A DNA stretch of 64,000 nt from contig NC_015389.1 of the NCBI RefSeq assembly GCF_000195315.1, positions 1,860,001-1,924,000 on the forward strand. Direction: 5' to 3'. The stretch is from Coriobacterium glomerans PW2 (GTDB lineage: Bacteria; Actinomycetota; Coriobacteriia; Coriobacteriales; Coriobacteriaceae). A program made the position numbers and the translations under genes. Below are positions 37,882 to 46,833 of the stretch, piece by piece (the stretch's first letter is position 1; each line of letters opens with the position of its first letter). The notes below the pieces were generated by a model. It had not been told where the DNA came from and made no database searches. It saw nothing but the letters and a program-made list of their open reading frames with translations.

Positions 37882-38235
37882 TCCGGGATTGATCAAAAGG
37901 CACCCACCAGAGCGCGCGATACTCGGACGATGCGTGTGTCCGCAGATCGCGACATCGGCGGACTCAAGCGGAAGATCCTCTCGATAGTGTGCCACAACGA
38001 ACCGCAGGCCCTCGAAGGTGAAGCGGGTCACCTTCTTGACCTGCGGTCCGTAATCCCGGCAGTAATCGTTGTTACCCATCACGGCCCGGATCTCAAAGCG
38101 AGCCGAGAGGAGTTCCCAATCCCGCTCGGAGGTGATATCGCCCGCATGGACCACCAGATCCGCTCCCGCGAGCGCCGAGAGCAGATCTGAGCTGAGATGG
38201 CCGTGCGTGTCAGAGATGATGTCGATGCGCTTCAT
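37786..38235 (-). CDS. YfcE/MJ0936-type phosphodiesterase
   Basis: 149 aa calcineurin-like metallophosphoesterase. All metal motifs are present: ISDTHGH, VHAGDI, MGNNDYC, CGHTHRP, and the closing NPGSPTYPRG. Cytoplasmic; physiological substrate unknown (phosphodiesters in vitro for the family). Begins 23 nt after the LytTR regulator gene, so possibly co-transcribed. Its 3' end is overlapped by the convergent GNAT frame. Confidence 0.92.
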   Translation of the reverse strand: MKRIDIISDTHGHLSSDLLSALAGADLVVHAGDITSERDWELLSARFEIRAVMGNNDYCRDYGPQVKKVTRFTFEGLRFVVAHYREDLPLESADVAICGHTHRPSIARSGGCLLINPGSPTYPRGTSGPTMARMLVGDAKVVSAKIVTL

Positions 38236-38258
38236 GTATACCGTTTCATTGCATGTTT

Positions 38259-38975
38259 CTACAGACTCAGGGCCTTTTTGAGCGGCACCACCCGCCGTCG
38301 AGAAACCGGGATGTGATCTTGGACCCCCGCGATGCCCAGTTGGATCGCACCGGAGGCGATCGTCTCGACGTCTTCGACGCTACCCAGGTTCACGATATAA
38401 CGCCGATGCACTCGGAAGAATCCGAAATCGCACAGCTTTGCCTCGAACTGAGCGAGCGATGTGGTTGACAAGAAGCGATCATCATCGGTGAAGATACACG
38501 AGTAGTCGTCCTTCGCCATGATATAGCGAATCTCGTCAACGGGGATCAGCACCTTGCGCCCGCCCTTCTCCACCGGAATCCGACCGATGGAGACCTTGTT
38601 GTCAGTCACTGGCTTCATACGGGCTGCAACCCGGGCGATGGCCTGATCAAGTCGCGCCTCCTCAACAGGCTTGAGAAGGTAGTCCACGGCGTCTACCTCA
38701 AACGCCTCGACGGCATGGTCGCTGTAAGCTGTCACGAACACGATCGATGGCGGGTTCTTGAGCTTGTGCAGGGCCTCTGCGAGCTGGAGCCCGGAGGCTC
38801 CCGGCATCGAGATATCCAAGAACACGACATCGACGCGATTCTCCATGAGCGTCTCTATTGCCGAACGAACGCTGGAAGCCTCGATGATCGATCCGACCTT
38901 GCCCGTTTGCTCCAGTAGAAAGCGCAGTTCAGAGCGAGCAGGAGCTTCATCATCGACGATCATGGCACGTAGCAT
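38259..38975 (-). CDS. LytTR-family response regulator
   Basis: 238 aa. Receiver domain with acidic pocket (IVDDEAPAR) and phospho-acceptor Asp54 (FLDISMPG), then a LytTR DNA-binding domain (about 130-238; FFRVHRRYIVNLGSV). It follows its histidine kinase by 75 nt. Such systems often control cell-wall turnover, export or metabolite uptake. Confidence 0.94.
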   Translation of the reverse strand: MLRAMIVDDEAPARSELRFLLEQTGKVGSIIEASSVRSAIETLMENRVDVVFLDISMPGASGLQLAEALHKLKNPPSIVFVTAYSDHAVEAFEVDAVDYLLKPVEEARLDQAIARVAARMKPVTDNKVSIGRIPVEKGGRKVLIPVDEIRYIMAKDDYSCIFTDDDRFLSTTSLAQFEAKLCDFGFFRVHRRYIVNLGSVEDVETIASGAIQLGIAGVQDHIPVSRRRVVPLKKALSL

Positions 38976-39050
38976 ATCGGATGGTTCCTTCCGTCGTCCC
39001 CGATTGAGAAGATGGGCCAGCTCGGCACTGAGATGACCCTGCGATCTATT

Positions 39051-40394
39051 CTACCTTTGAACGAAGATACTCTCCAGCAAATCAAGATGCAACGTCACGG
39101 TCGTGCCCTGCCCGAGTTTCGACGCGACGTTTGCATAGGAGCGGGGTCCGTAGAAGCGCTTGATGCGCTCCGAGATGTTGCGCATGGCTACTCCGGCCCC
39201 GCGCCCCTGCGGTGAGCTGGTATCGGGTGCGGCAGAGAACACATCGAACAGACGCGTGGCCGTCTCATCATCCATTCCGGCCCCGTCATCGGAGACCTCG
39301 ATGGAGATGGCGTCGTCGGCGCATGAGCGAATCGAGACGGTTATGTGAAGCGGAGCATCGCCGGTGAGGGCGTGTCGAACGGCGTTTTCAACAAGGGGCT
39401 GCACCACGAATGCGGGCACCGGAGCGTCTTGGACCCCCTCCTCGACATCGAATGTCGCCACGATGCGATCGTCACCGAAGCGCGCTCGCTCGAACGTGAG
39501 ATAGCGTCTGGTCTGAGCGATCTCGCGCTCGACGGGAATCAGCGAACCGGAATTGTCGAGCGTGGATCGATAAAACGACGAGAACTCTCGCAGCAGCTCG
39601 CGCGCCCGCAAGGGATCGGTGCGCGTGAAAGACGCGATCGTATTGAGCGTGTTGAACAGAAAATGCGGATTGATCTGCGCCTGCAGCGCGCGAACCTCGG
39701 CGCGCGCTGTCAGCTCCTCTTGAATCTCGAGCTCATGGATCGCGAGCTGGGTCGAGAGCAGCTCGGCGAACCCGGAGACGAGCGCGTACTGCGTGCGGTT
39801 CACCAGACGGGGCGTTCTGAAATAGAACTTGAGCGTACCGACGGCATGACCTCTGACCATGAGAGGAGCGATGATGCCGGCCGGTATCCGACTGTGCCTG
39901 CCCCCCTCTCCGAGAACATCGAGCACTCGGGTAAACGATTGGACGATGCCGTGGTCGAGCACGTAGTGCGTCGTCGCCGTGTGAATCGGCGATCCCGGCG
40001 GAAAATCGCTCGCGAGATCACCTACGCAGGCGAGCACGCAGCGCTGATCGGTTACAGCTATCGTGCTCGCGCGGGTCTCCGAGAGCAGGTGGCGGCACAC
40101 GGTCTCGGCGCTCTCTGAGTTGAGACCGCCCTTGATGTCCTCGAGCATATCCGAGGCGATGGCCAGCGTCTCCTGAGCGTATTGCGAGCGCAGCGGATCG
40201 GGATTCAGACCGAGCAGCACCACGCCCACGAGCACCACGCACAGCAAGACGCAGCAGATGACAGCGATCGCCCCCACCGAGCCGATCGCCAGCGTAAAAA
40301 CGAAATATCCGGTAAGCAGCAGCGCGCAGACCATGGCGAGCGCACGCGTGATGGACAGCGAGTCGGGCCGACCCACCGGGATGAGCGCGGCCAT
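39051..40394 (-). CDS. LytS-like sensor histidine kinase
   Basis: About 447 aa. Two or three N-terminal membrane helices (about residues 15-65), then a GAF-like domain (about 100-210), the His-kinase core LQAQINPHFLFNTLNTIASF with the phosphorylated His, and an ATPase domain (VQPLVENAVRHAL, DDGAGMDDE). GAGGAG precedes the ATG, which overlaps the glycosyltransferase stop by one base. Partner of the LytTR regulator. Confidence 0.93.
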   Translation of the reverse strand: MAALIPVGRPDSLSITRALAMVCALLLTGYFVFTLAIGSVGAIAVICCVLLCVVLVGVVLLGLNPDPLRSQYAQETLAIASDMLEDIKGGLNSESAETVCRHLLSETRASTIAVTDQRCVLACVGDLASDFPPGSPIHTATTHYVLDHGIVQSFTRVLDVLGEGGRHSRIPAGIIAPLMVRGHAVGTLKFYFRTPRLVNRTQYALVSGFAELLSTQLAIHELEIQEELTARAEVRALQAQINPHFLFNTLNTIASFTRTDPLRARELLREFSSFYRSTLDNSGSLIPVEREIAQTRRYLTFERARFGDDRIVATFDVEEGVQDAPVPAFVVQPLVENAVRHALTGDAPLHITVSIRSCADDAISIEVSDDGAGMDDETATRLFDVFSAAPDTSSPQGRGAGVAMRNISERIKRFYGPRSYANVASKLGQGTTVTLHLDLLESIFVQR

Positions 40395-41581
40395 CACGCG
40401 CTCCTCAGAGCGCCGGCGAGCTCCTCGTTGAGCCAAAGCCTGTTCATGATCAACGGCCAGAAGCTCTGGAACCGCAGGTAGCTCTCAGCATTTTCTCGAG
40501 CATAACGCGTCGCTTCCGCGCTTCCGCGCCGCCATATGCGCCAATATGCCAGATGCTCTCTTGTGAGCAGGGCGCGGCGAAACGCGGTCTTGCGGACGCG
40601 CTGGTCCAGCTCCACGGAGATCCAAGGGCCCGGATAGGGCATGAGCGATGCCGCCGTCACCGATAAGAGCTCCTTTTTCCTGCTCGCGCAGGCAAGCTTC
40701 TCGCGCTCGTAGTACCAGCGATACACGTCCTGCATGAAACGGGGCGCCGTCGAGGTCGGGCGGGGAGGCAGATGTCTGACCGTCCACTCGTTGTCGAACC
40801 ACACATCGAGCCCTTGCATGCGCATATTGAACAGATAGTCCAAGTCCTCTCCGCGCGTGATGAACGGATCGAACGCGACACGGGTGAATGCGCGCGCGTG
40901 GATCGCGAAGCATCCCCCGCACACATGGTTCGACCGCGAGATGCGCGTGCCGGCGAGCGCTTTGCGCATCCATCGGTTGAACTCGAGACGCTTCGTCCAC
41001 CAGCGATGAGCGGGGCCCCTCCTTCCGCAGTCCGCCAGCGGCGAGCCTGCGCGATCAAGAAAGTAGCCGGTCTTCGCTAAAATAGGCAGACGCTGACGGG
41101 TTTCCTGACCGAGGGCGAACAGAGCGCGGTCCATGAAATCAGGACCGAGAACCACTTCATCGTCGTCGAGAAAGACGACGACGTCATAGCCGAGCACCGC
41201 GGCTGCCGCCAAGCCCATGTTGCGAATCGCACCGTAGCCGCGCAGAGAGATGCACTCCCCCGTCCCCCCGGGTACCAGGTTCGAAACCATCTCGATGATG
41301 CGACTCGCCTCAAGGTTCGTGACAACGCTCACCTCGAGGGCGGGATGGCGGAGCGCTACCGTACGGATGCGCTCGGCGACCTCAGCTGTCGCAGACGCCG
41401 CGCAGACCTCGAGCAGGATCACGTGAAAGCTGCCGCGCACCTGATCAAGCGACGCGAGGCACGCCTCGAGCTGGCTGGCATCTTCGCCGAGTTGAATCGT
41501 GTGATCGTAGTCGCACGATGCGATCGAGGCGCTGGCAGCATCGGCCCAATACGACGGGATCACTATTGCCGCTTTCATCAT
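40394..41581 (-). CDS. Family 2-like glycosyltransferase
   Basis: About 395 aa. GT-A fold: MKAAIVIPSYW start, AIRNMGLAAA, and the metal-binding VVFLDDDEVVLG. CFAIHARAF and ITRGEDLDYLF follow in the acceptor half. No membrane segment is clear, so probably a peripheral enzyme adding sugars to a cell-surface polymer. GGGAG before ATGATG gives two possible starts one codon apart. Co-transcribed with the sensor kinase through a TGATG overlap, which suggests that the two-component system reacts to envelope state. Confidence 0.85.
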   Translation of the reverse strand: MMKAAIVIPSYWADAASASIASCDYDHTIQLGEDASQLEACLASLDQVRGSFHVILLEVCAASATAEVAERIRTVALRHPALEVSVVTNLEASRIIEMVSNLVPGGTGECISLRGYGAIRNMGLAAAAVLGYDVVVFLDDDEVVLGPDFMDRALFALGQETRQRLPILAKTGYFLDRAGSPLADCGRRGPAHRWWTKRLEFNRWMRKALAGTRISRSNHVCGGCFAIHARAFTRVAFDPFITRGEDLDYLFNMRMQGLDVWFDNEWTVRHLPPRPTSTAPRFMQDVYRWYYEREKLACASRKKELLSVTAASLMPYPGPWISVELDQRVRKTAFRRALLTREHLAYWRIWRRGSAEATRYARENAESYLRFQSFWPLIMNRLWLNEELAGALRSA

Positions 41582-41690
41582 CCTCACGCTCCCAGCAAAC
41601 AGGTGTCGGCGCATCTCGCGGCTCTAGGCGTCGCCAGAACGACCACGTCTCGCTACGCCTGAAATCCAGAGGATGCTACCTCTTTGTACC

Positions 41691-42263
41691 CTATTTGCAG
41701 TGAAAAGGAGACATATCCTTGAAATAAGGCGTGCGGGACAGTGAGCGGGACAACGGATACCCCAGAACATACATGATAACCGCTTCCCCCGCACCGGTGC
41801 TCGCAAGCCCGAAGACATACATGAACAACCACGATCCATCCAGCGCGATCGATGTGAACGGTATGGTGTAGAAGCCAGTCGCCTGTAGAAGGATGGGCAG
41901 GTAGGCGGGGACGATGCAGGCGTTGGCGATCACCGGACCGAGCAGCGCGACCGCCGGGTGCCGGCGCAGCTTCCAGGTGACGAGCGCGCCGACAAGCGTC
42001 GCCGCCGACCCGAACACCACATCGAGCATCCCCAGCGCACCGGTCCCGGACAGAGCGATGTTCGCGACATTGGCGATGACGCAACCCAGTGTGAGGCCGA
42101 CGACAGCGTCCGGCGTGAACAACGCGAGCACGCATAGAACCTCGGAGACGCGAAACTGCACCGGCCCCCAAGCCAGGTTACCCAAAAAGATCATGACCAC
42201 GAGCGTCGAGGCCGCGTAAGCCGCAGCGATGACGCCCGCGCGGGCGATGGATTTCGATGACAT
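41691..42263 (-). CDS. queT: QueT-family queuosine precursor transporter
   Basis: About 190 aa, 5-6 membrane segments. Matches QueT: RAGVIAAAYAASTLVV, WGPVQFRVSEVLCVLALF and ALSGTGALGMLDVVFGS. It would supply queuine or preQ1 for tRNA modification. AAGGTGG precedes the ATG. I looked for a preQ1 riboswitch upstream and saw none. The frame continues open upstream for a further 83 codons (described separately). Confidence 0.9.
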   Translation of the reverse strand: MSSKSIARAGVIAAAYAASTLVVMIFLGNLAWGPVQFRVSEVLCVLALFTPDAVVGLTLGCVIANVANIALSGTGALGMLDVVFGSAATLVGALVTWKLRRHPAVALLGPVIANACIVPAYLPILLQATGFYTIPFTSIALDGSWLFMYVFGLASTGAGEAVIMYVLGYPLSRSLSRTPYFKDMSPFHCK

Positions 42264-42512
42264 GTGAACCACCTTCTGTGAATCGGAGGGCTTTGCTGAA
42301 ACTGCGAGGCGTCCGCGAATCGAAGGCTCGATAGAGCGCGTCGCGCGTCGGCGACGGACCCGATATGGACGGCCCAACAGCATGGCGAAGCTCACAGCAA
42401 GCGGGATCCCGATGGAAAGCACTCCTAAAGAAGGATCCCCGTGAGCGATGCCACCATCGATACTAGCAGAATTTTCAAGATCCGCACGCAGAGGACCGGA
42501 GTTATCGAGCAA
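42264..42512 (-). pseudogene. Membrane-anchor-like segment in frame with queT
   Basis: An uninterrupted 83-codon stretch directly before queT. It contains GDPSLGVLSIGIPLAVSFAM followed by Arg-rich RPYRVRRRR, which looks like the end of a cell-surface protein (hydrophobic anchor plus positive tail) although no clear LPxTG is seen. No ribosome site fits. It may be the leftover 3' end of a lost gene. The rest of the gap up to 42700 holds only a weak promoter candidate (TATAAT). Confidence 0.3.
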
Positions 42513-42651
42513 GCCGCGATGATCACGGGGGCTTCCCCGGCAGAACCCGCCCGATCTTATTCGAGCGGACGCCTGCGGTAGACGGATTCAGGCGCACTCC
42601 GAGCCCTCGGTGGTCAAAACGAGATTTCGCACCGGTTCTGCCGCGACCTCA

Positions 42652-42657
42652 TATAAT
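42652..42657 (+). promoter_or_regulatory. TATAAT -10 box before the phospholipase-like gene
   Basis: A consensus TATAAT lies 43 bp before the next gene's ATG. No good -35 box is visible at 16-18 bp, so only the -10 element is claimed. Confidence 0.4.
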
Positions 42658-42700
42658 AGACAGCGATAATGGACACAACCGAACACAGAGAGGATCCGCT

Positions 42701-43678
42701 ATGCCAGCTTTGATCACCCATCGTCTTTTCGGTGAGGAAAGCATCGATCTGCTGCCGGAGGGAACAGTCGTCTCCGAAGATGAGCGGCGCGCCTTTCTCA
42801 TCGCGAACCAGGGACCCGATCCGTTCTTCTTCCGCTTCCGAAGTCTTCATATGCGCGAGTGCGCTCATCTCGGTACGACGATGCACGCGAGCCAGGTGAC
42901 TCGTCAGCTCGAGGTGATCCGCGAGGGCGTCGACCATCTGAGGGACGACGAGAACAGGACGGGCCGGGCCTTCGCGCTCGGCATGCTCTCCCATTACATA
43001 CTCGATCGCACAGCGCATCCTTTCGTCTATGCCGAGCAGCACGCCATACAGGATGCCGATGACAGTCTGGCGGCTCTTGAGCATCAGGTGCACGCTATCA
43101 TAGAGAGTGATCTCGACGTGCTCATGTTGCAGCTCAAGCGAACAGGTGCGCCGACAGATGGTCTCTCGCCGTCTGGAGCGCTTGAGACATGCGAGGCCGC
43201 AGATCGGGTCGGGGGGGCTCTTTTGAGCTACGCGGCCCATAGGGTCTACGGCATCGAGATCGGTGGCAACGAATACGCCGGTGCCGTTCGGGACATGGCT
43301 TTGGTGTACCGCATCATCGAACCCGCGGGGTCCGGTGGCGAACGCCTCGTCGGTGCCGTTGAGTCTCTCCATGGCGGCTACTCGCTGCTCGCCTCCCTCG
43401 CACATCGCATGAGCGAGAAGCCCGCAGCGGGAACCGGCAATATGGATCATCTCAGCTGGAGAAACCCGTTCACCGAAGCGGATTCATGTGAGAGCTTTCC
43501 CGACGTGTTCGATCGCGCTCTCGAGGACTGCGCGGACGCGATGAGCGCATTCATCGACGGCGCGGACATGAAGACCATCACCGGCCATCTGAACTACTCT
43601 GGAGAGCCGCTCGGTGAGCCGCAGCGCAGCAGCGAGGGGAGCGAGCGAAGCGATGCCGGACAGACGAGGGCGCAGTGA
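42701..43678 (+). CDS. Zinc-dependent phospholipase C-family protein
   Basis: 325 aa. Early MPALITHRLFGEES, then FALGMLSHYILDRTAHPFVY with the His/Asp ligands typical of the zinc phospholipase C / S1-P1-like helical family found widely in Bacillota and Actinomycetota. No signal peptide; substrate unproven, and many relatives may not be phospholipases. GAGAGGA precedes the ATG. The C-terminal 20 residues are polar and overlap the start of the next gene. Confidence 0.82.
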   Translation: MPALITHRLFGEESIDLLPEGTVVSEDERRAFLIANQGPDPFFFRFRSLHMRECAHLGTTMHASQVTRQLEVIREGVDHLRDDENRTGRAFALGMLSHYILDRTAHPFVYAEQHAIQDADDSLAALEHQVHAIIESDLDVLMLQLKRTGAPTDGLSPSGALETCEAADRVGGALLSYAAHRVYGIEIGGNEYAGAVRDMALVYRIIEPAGSGGERLVGAVESLHGGYSLLASLAHRMSEKPAAGTGNMDHLSWRNPFTEADSCESFPDVFDRALEDCADAMSAFIDGADMKTITGHLNYSGEPLGEPQRSSEGSERSDAGQTRAQ

Positions 43679-44639
43679 TGAGGCGGCGCGCAGAGCTGTC
43701 CGGCTGACGAGGTTTCATCGGTCCGAGCCGAGTGCGGCCGCGCGGTCAGACAACCGGGAGGCGCGCAGCCCGAACAGGGCGGGACATACGCCGCGCCCGC
43801 GGGCGGCATGCGATGGAGGCCGGCGACTCCTCGAGCATCCGGGTGAGACGCGAGGTGTCAGAAAACCCGTCGCCGGGACCCGCGATCACCGCGCGGACCG
43901 GCACACCGTGCGCGCACGGCAGCCGCATGCGCATGACGGTCCCCGTCCGCTGTTTCATGCCCGGTCCCTGGCGGCTTTGACGGTGTTCATCCTGTTGGCT
44001 CTCAGTCTCGGTCTGGGCATGCTGCTCTATCCGAGCGCGGAGCGGCGTTGCGGGCGGACCGACACTGGCGAGCAGAGCAAAGAAGACGACCGGCGCTCTC
44101 TCGAAGATGATCTCATGATCTCGACGCCGCGCTCGCAATGGCGTCAGGGCGAGATGCCCCACCTCTACCAGGGCGATATCATGTGGTGCGACAAACCCTA
44201 CGCCGGCGGAACCATCGGCAAAAACGGCTGCGGTCCCACCTGCGTCGCCATGATCTGCATCTATCTGACCGGCAGGACCGACCTCGGCCCCCTCGAGATG
44301 TGCGCTGTTGCCGACGCGGGGGGCTACGCTCCGACCGGTGCAACGGAATGGGCGTTCATGACGAAGGGGGCGCGCGCGATCGGTCTGTCGGGCACCGAGA
44401 TGCGCCCGACGCGTGCCGGTGTCACCGCAGCCCTGAACTCGGGGCATCCGCTCATCTTGAGCATGGGCGTCGGCGACTTCACCACGGTGGGTCACTTCAT
44501 CGTGGTCGAGAGCATCGACGAGCGCGGGATGCTCACGATCCACGATCCCAACAGCAGCATCAGAAGCACGCAGCGCTGGGGTATCGTCGAGGTGCTCCGA
44601 CAGGCGGACATGGCTTGGTCGTTCTCCAAGCTCGACTGA
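43653..44639 (+). CDS. Membrane-anchored C39-like peptidase
   Basis: About 328 aa. Unusual Arg-rich N-terminus (about 100 aa), one membrane helix (LAALTVFILLALSLGLGMLL), then an extracellular papain-like C39 domain: catalytic Cys in KNGCGPTCVAM, His in VGHFIVVES and Asp/Asn in IHDPNSS. It probably cleaves a peptide or cell-wall cross-link outside the cell. The start is uncertain; an internal Met nearer the helix may be the real one. Overlaps the end of the upstream gene by 26 bp. Confidence 0.75.
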   Translation: MPDRRGRSDEAARRAVRLTRFHRSEPSAAARSDNREARSPNRAGHTPRPRAACDGGRRLLEHPGETRGVRKPVAGTRDHRADRHTVRARQPHAHDGPRPLFHARSLAALTVFILLALSLGLGMLLYPSAERRCGRTDTGEQSKEDDRRSLEDDLMISTPRSQWRQGEMPHLYQGDIMWCDKPYAGGTIGKNGCGPTCVAMICIYLTGRTDLGPLEMCAVADAGGYAPTGATEWAFMTKGARAIGLSGTEMRPTRAGVTAALNSGHPLILSMGVGDFTTVGHFIVVESIDERGMLTIHDPNSSIRSTQRWGIVEVLRQADMAWSFSKLD

Positions 44640-44722
44640 GGCTGCTGGTGCATCCTCGGCGGCGATCCCGCTGTCATCTGTCACGGTAGCGCTCTGAGGC
44701 CTCTCGTCGGCTCGCCGTCCCT

Positions 44723-45682
44723 TCAGCCGTGCACGCGGGTGCCCGACAGACCCGCGATCGTCTCGGGTGCCTTGTCGAGCGCGCCGATGATGCAGGTGCG
44801 CCCCTTGCGCGAGCGAGCGAACTTGATCGCCGATCGGACCTTGGGTTCCATGGAACCTTTGCCGAACTGGCCCTCGTCGGCCATTATCTCGGCCTCATCA
44901 GCCGAGACATCCTTCAGATCGATCTGGTTGGGTTGCCCGAAGTTCACAGCCACGTGCTCGACTGCCGTGAGCAGGAACAAAACGTCCGCGTCGCAGTCCT
45001 CGGCGAGCAGCTCGCCGCCCATGTCCTTGTCGATGACCGCTGCCACGCCCTTGTAGGCGCCCTTGTCGGCGTAATCGCGCACGACCGGGATCCCGCCGCC
45101 ACCGCAGGCGATGACGATGAACGAATTGTCGAGCAGATGCAGAATCGAATCGGCCTCGACGATCTTCTTGGGCTCGGGACTCGCGACGACGCGACGCCAG
45201 CCGCGACCTGAGTCTTCGATGAAGACCATTTCCGGATGATCGGCGCGCTGCGCATCGGCGACCTCTTTCGTGAGAAACGGTCCGATCGGCTTGGAGGGAT
45301 GCTGAAAGCTCGGATCGTCCGGATCCACCTCGATCTGGGTGATGACGGTCGCCACGTGCCAGCGCTTGTAGGCCTTGTGCAGCGCCACCCCGATCGCCTG
45401 CTGGAGCTGGTAGCCGATGTAGCCCTGACTCATGGCACCGCACTCCGGCAGATCCATCGGCGGGACCTTCGGATCGGTCGCGGTGGCGAACGCATTCTGA
45501 ATCATGCCGACCTGCGGGCCGTTCCCATGGGTGATGATGATCTCATTGCCCTGCAAGATGAGTTCGAGAAGCGTCGGCGCTGCAGCGCGCACGCGCGCCA
45601 TCTGCTCCTCCGGCGTCTCACCGAGCGCGTTTCCCCCGAGTGCGACGACGATGCGCTCGCGCCTCCCATATGATCGTGACAT
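44723..45682 (-). CDS. allK: Carbamate kinase
   Basis: About 319 aa amino-acid-kinase fold: VVALGGNALGE, ITHGNGPQVGMI, IACGGGGIPVV and VIDKDMGGELLAEDC. It makes ATP from carbamoyl phosphate and ADP, releasing ammonia and CO2. Last of the minus-strand allantoin operon, directly after the oxamate carbamoyltransferase genes and ureidoglycolate dehydrogenase, so it plays the role of E. coli AllK (YbcF) rather than arginine-deiminase ArcC. The sequence alone does not separate the two. Confidence 0.92.
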   Translation of the reverse strand: MSRSYGRRERIVVALGGNALGETPEEQMARVRAAAPTLLELILQGNEIIITHGNGPQVGMIQNAFATATDPKVPPMDLPECGAMSQGYIGYQLQQAIGVALHKAYKRWHVATVITQIEVDPDDPSFQHPSKPIGPFLTKEVADAQRADHPEMVFIEDSGRGWRRVVASPEPKKIVEADSILHLLDNSFIVIACGGGGIPVVRDYADKGAYKGVAAVIDKDMGGELLAEDCDADVLFLLTAVEHVAVNFGQPNQIDLKDVSADEAEIMADEGQFGKGSMEPKVRSAIKFARSRKGRTCIIGALDKAPETIAGLSGTRVHG

Positions 45683-45770
45683 AGCAATCCCTTTCTCAGA
45701 CAGGGCAGACCGTTCGGCCTTGCTCTTCGGCGGCCGAGGACGCCCGCGGGTGCCCCGGCTCATGAATAGC

Positions 45771-46823
45771 TCACTCAGCGAAACGGTTCTTGTGGTCCCA
45801 GCTGTTGATATAGAGCTTGTCGGATTTCAGATACTCGTAGATGTCATCGACGACTTCGATGCCACCGGCGGCGTCGGCTTTGGCCTTGCGCAGAAGCGCC
45901 CGCTCGCCCGGGTAGTAGACCTTGTCCGATCCGGGGCCCGGCTTGACGGCGCCCAGCTCATCCAGAACTTCGGACATATGCGTCTTGAACTCCTGCAGCC
46001 CGCAGAAGCGCGACGGGTCGATGCAGATGTGGATGTGACCGAGGTTGCGGCCCTCGGACAGATCGTGGTACATCGAGGAGACGTGCTTGCCGGCAGGCAC
46101 GCCCAGCAGCACGCCCGACAGAATGTCCACGACCATCATGAGGCCGTAGCCCTTGGGGCCCGCGATCGCGACCAGAGCGTTGACCTTATGCGGATCGGTC
46201 ACCGGGCAGCCATCCTTGTCGACGGCCCATGTGTCGGGTATCGAGCGTCCCGCGCTTCTGGCATCGAGGATCTTGCCCCACGCCTGCACGGTGGTCGCCA
46301 TGTCGAAGTTGACGAAACGCTCATCTGCGGTCGGCGCGCCGAAGGCGATGGGGTTCGTACCGTAGAACGGCTCGGCGCCGCCAAAGGGTATGACCATGGG
46401 ATCGGACTGGCACATCGTGAGCAGGCACAGATCGTTTTTCGCGGCCATCTCGGTATAGTAGCCAAGCGCACCGGTGTGAGACACGCGCCGGACGCCGACG
46501 ATGCCGATGCCGTTCTCCTTGGCCAGATCCATGGCGTACTCGAGTCCCTTGATGGCGAAAGGGTATCCGCAGCCGTTGTCGCCGTCGAGCATGCCCGAGC
46601 ACGGCCCGGTCTGCTCCCAGGTCCAGTTGGGATCGACGGTGATGCCGCCTTTGGAGATGCGCTCGCTATAGTACTCGACACGCACCTCGCCGTGGCTGTG
46701 CAGACCGCGCTCGGAAGCCCACGTGAGCACCTCCGCGGTCTTGTCGGCATCATCTGCGTGCAGGCCGGCCGCCATGAACTTGTTCTTCATCAGTTCCTTC
46801 AGTTCTTCTCGTGCGAGCAGCAT
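45771..46823 (-). CDS. allD: Ureidoglycolate dehydrogenase
   Basis: 350 aa of the malate/L-lactate dehydrogenase-like (type 2) family: GLHSHGEVRVEYY, VSHTGALGYYTE and FGAPTADERFVNFDMATT. AllD oxidises ureidoglycolate to oxalurate with NAD. AAGGAG precedes the ATG. The allantoin genes around it decide the assignment over other members of the family. Eleven bases separate it from allH. Confidence 0.93.
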   Translation of the reverse strand: MLLAREELKELMKNKFMAAGLHADDADKTAEVLTWASERGLHSHGEVRVEYYSERISKGGITVDPNWTWEQTGPCSGMLDGDNGCGYPFAIKGLEYAMDLAKENGIGIVGVRRVSHTGALGYYTEMAAKNDLCLLTMCQSDPMVIPFGGAEPFYGTNPIAFGAPTADERFVNFDMATTVQAWGKILDARSAGRSIPDTWAVDKDGCPVTDPHKVNALVAIAGPKGYGLMMVVDILSGVLLGVPAGKHVSSMYHDLSEGRNLGHIHICIDPSRFCGLQEFKTHMSEVLDELGAVKPGPGSDKVYYPGERALLRKAKADAAGGIEVVDDIYEYLKSDKLYINSWDHKNRFAE

Positions 46824-46833
46824 GATCGTCTCC

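Noticed and set aside
42264-42700. preQ1 riboswitch before queT
   Set aside because: No conserved preQ1 aptamer core was found on the minus strand.
44723-45682. Arginine deiminase pathway (ArcC)
   Set aside because: No arginine deiminase or ornithine carbamoyltransferase nearby; the oxamate carbamoyltransferase genes explain the carbamate kinase.
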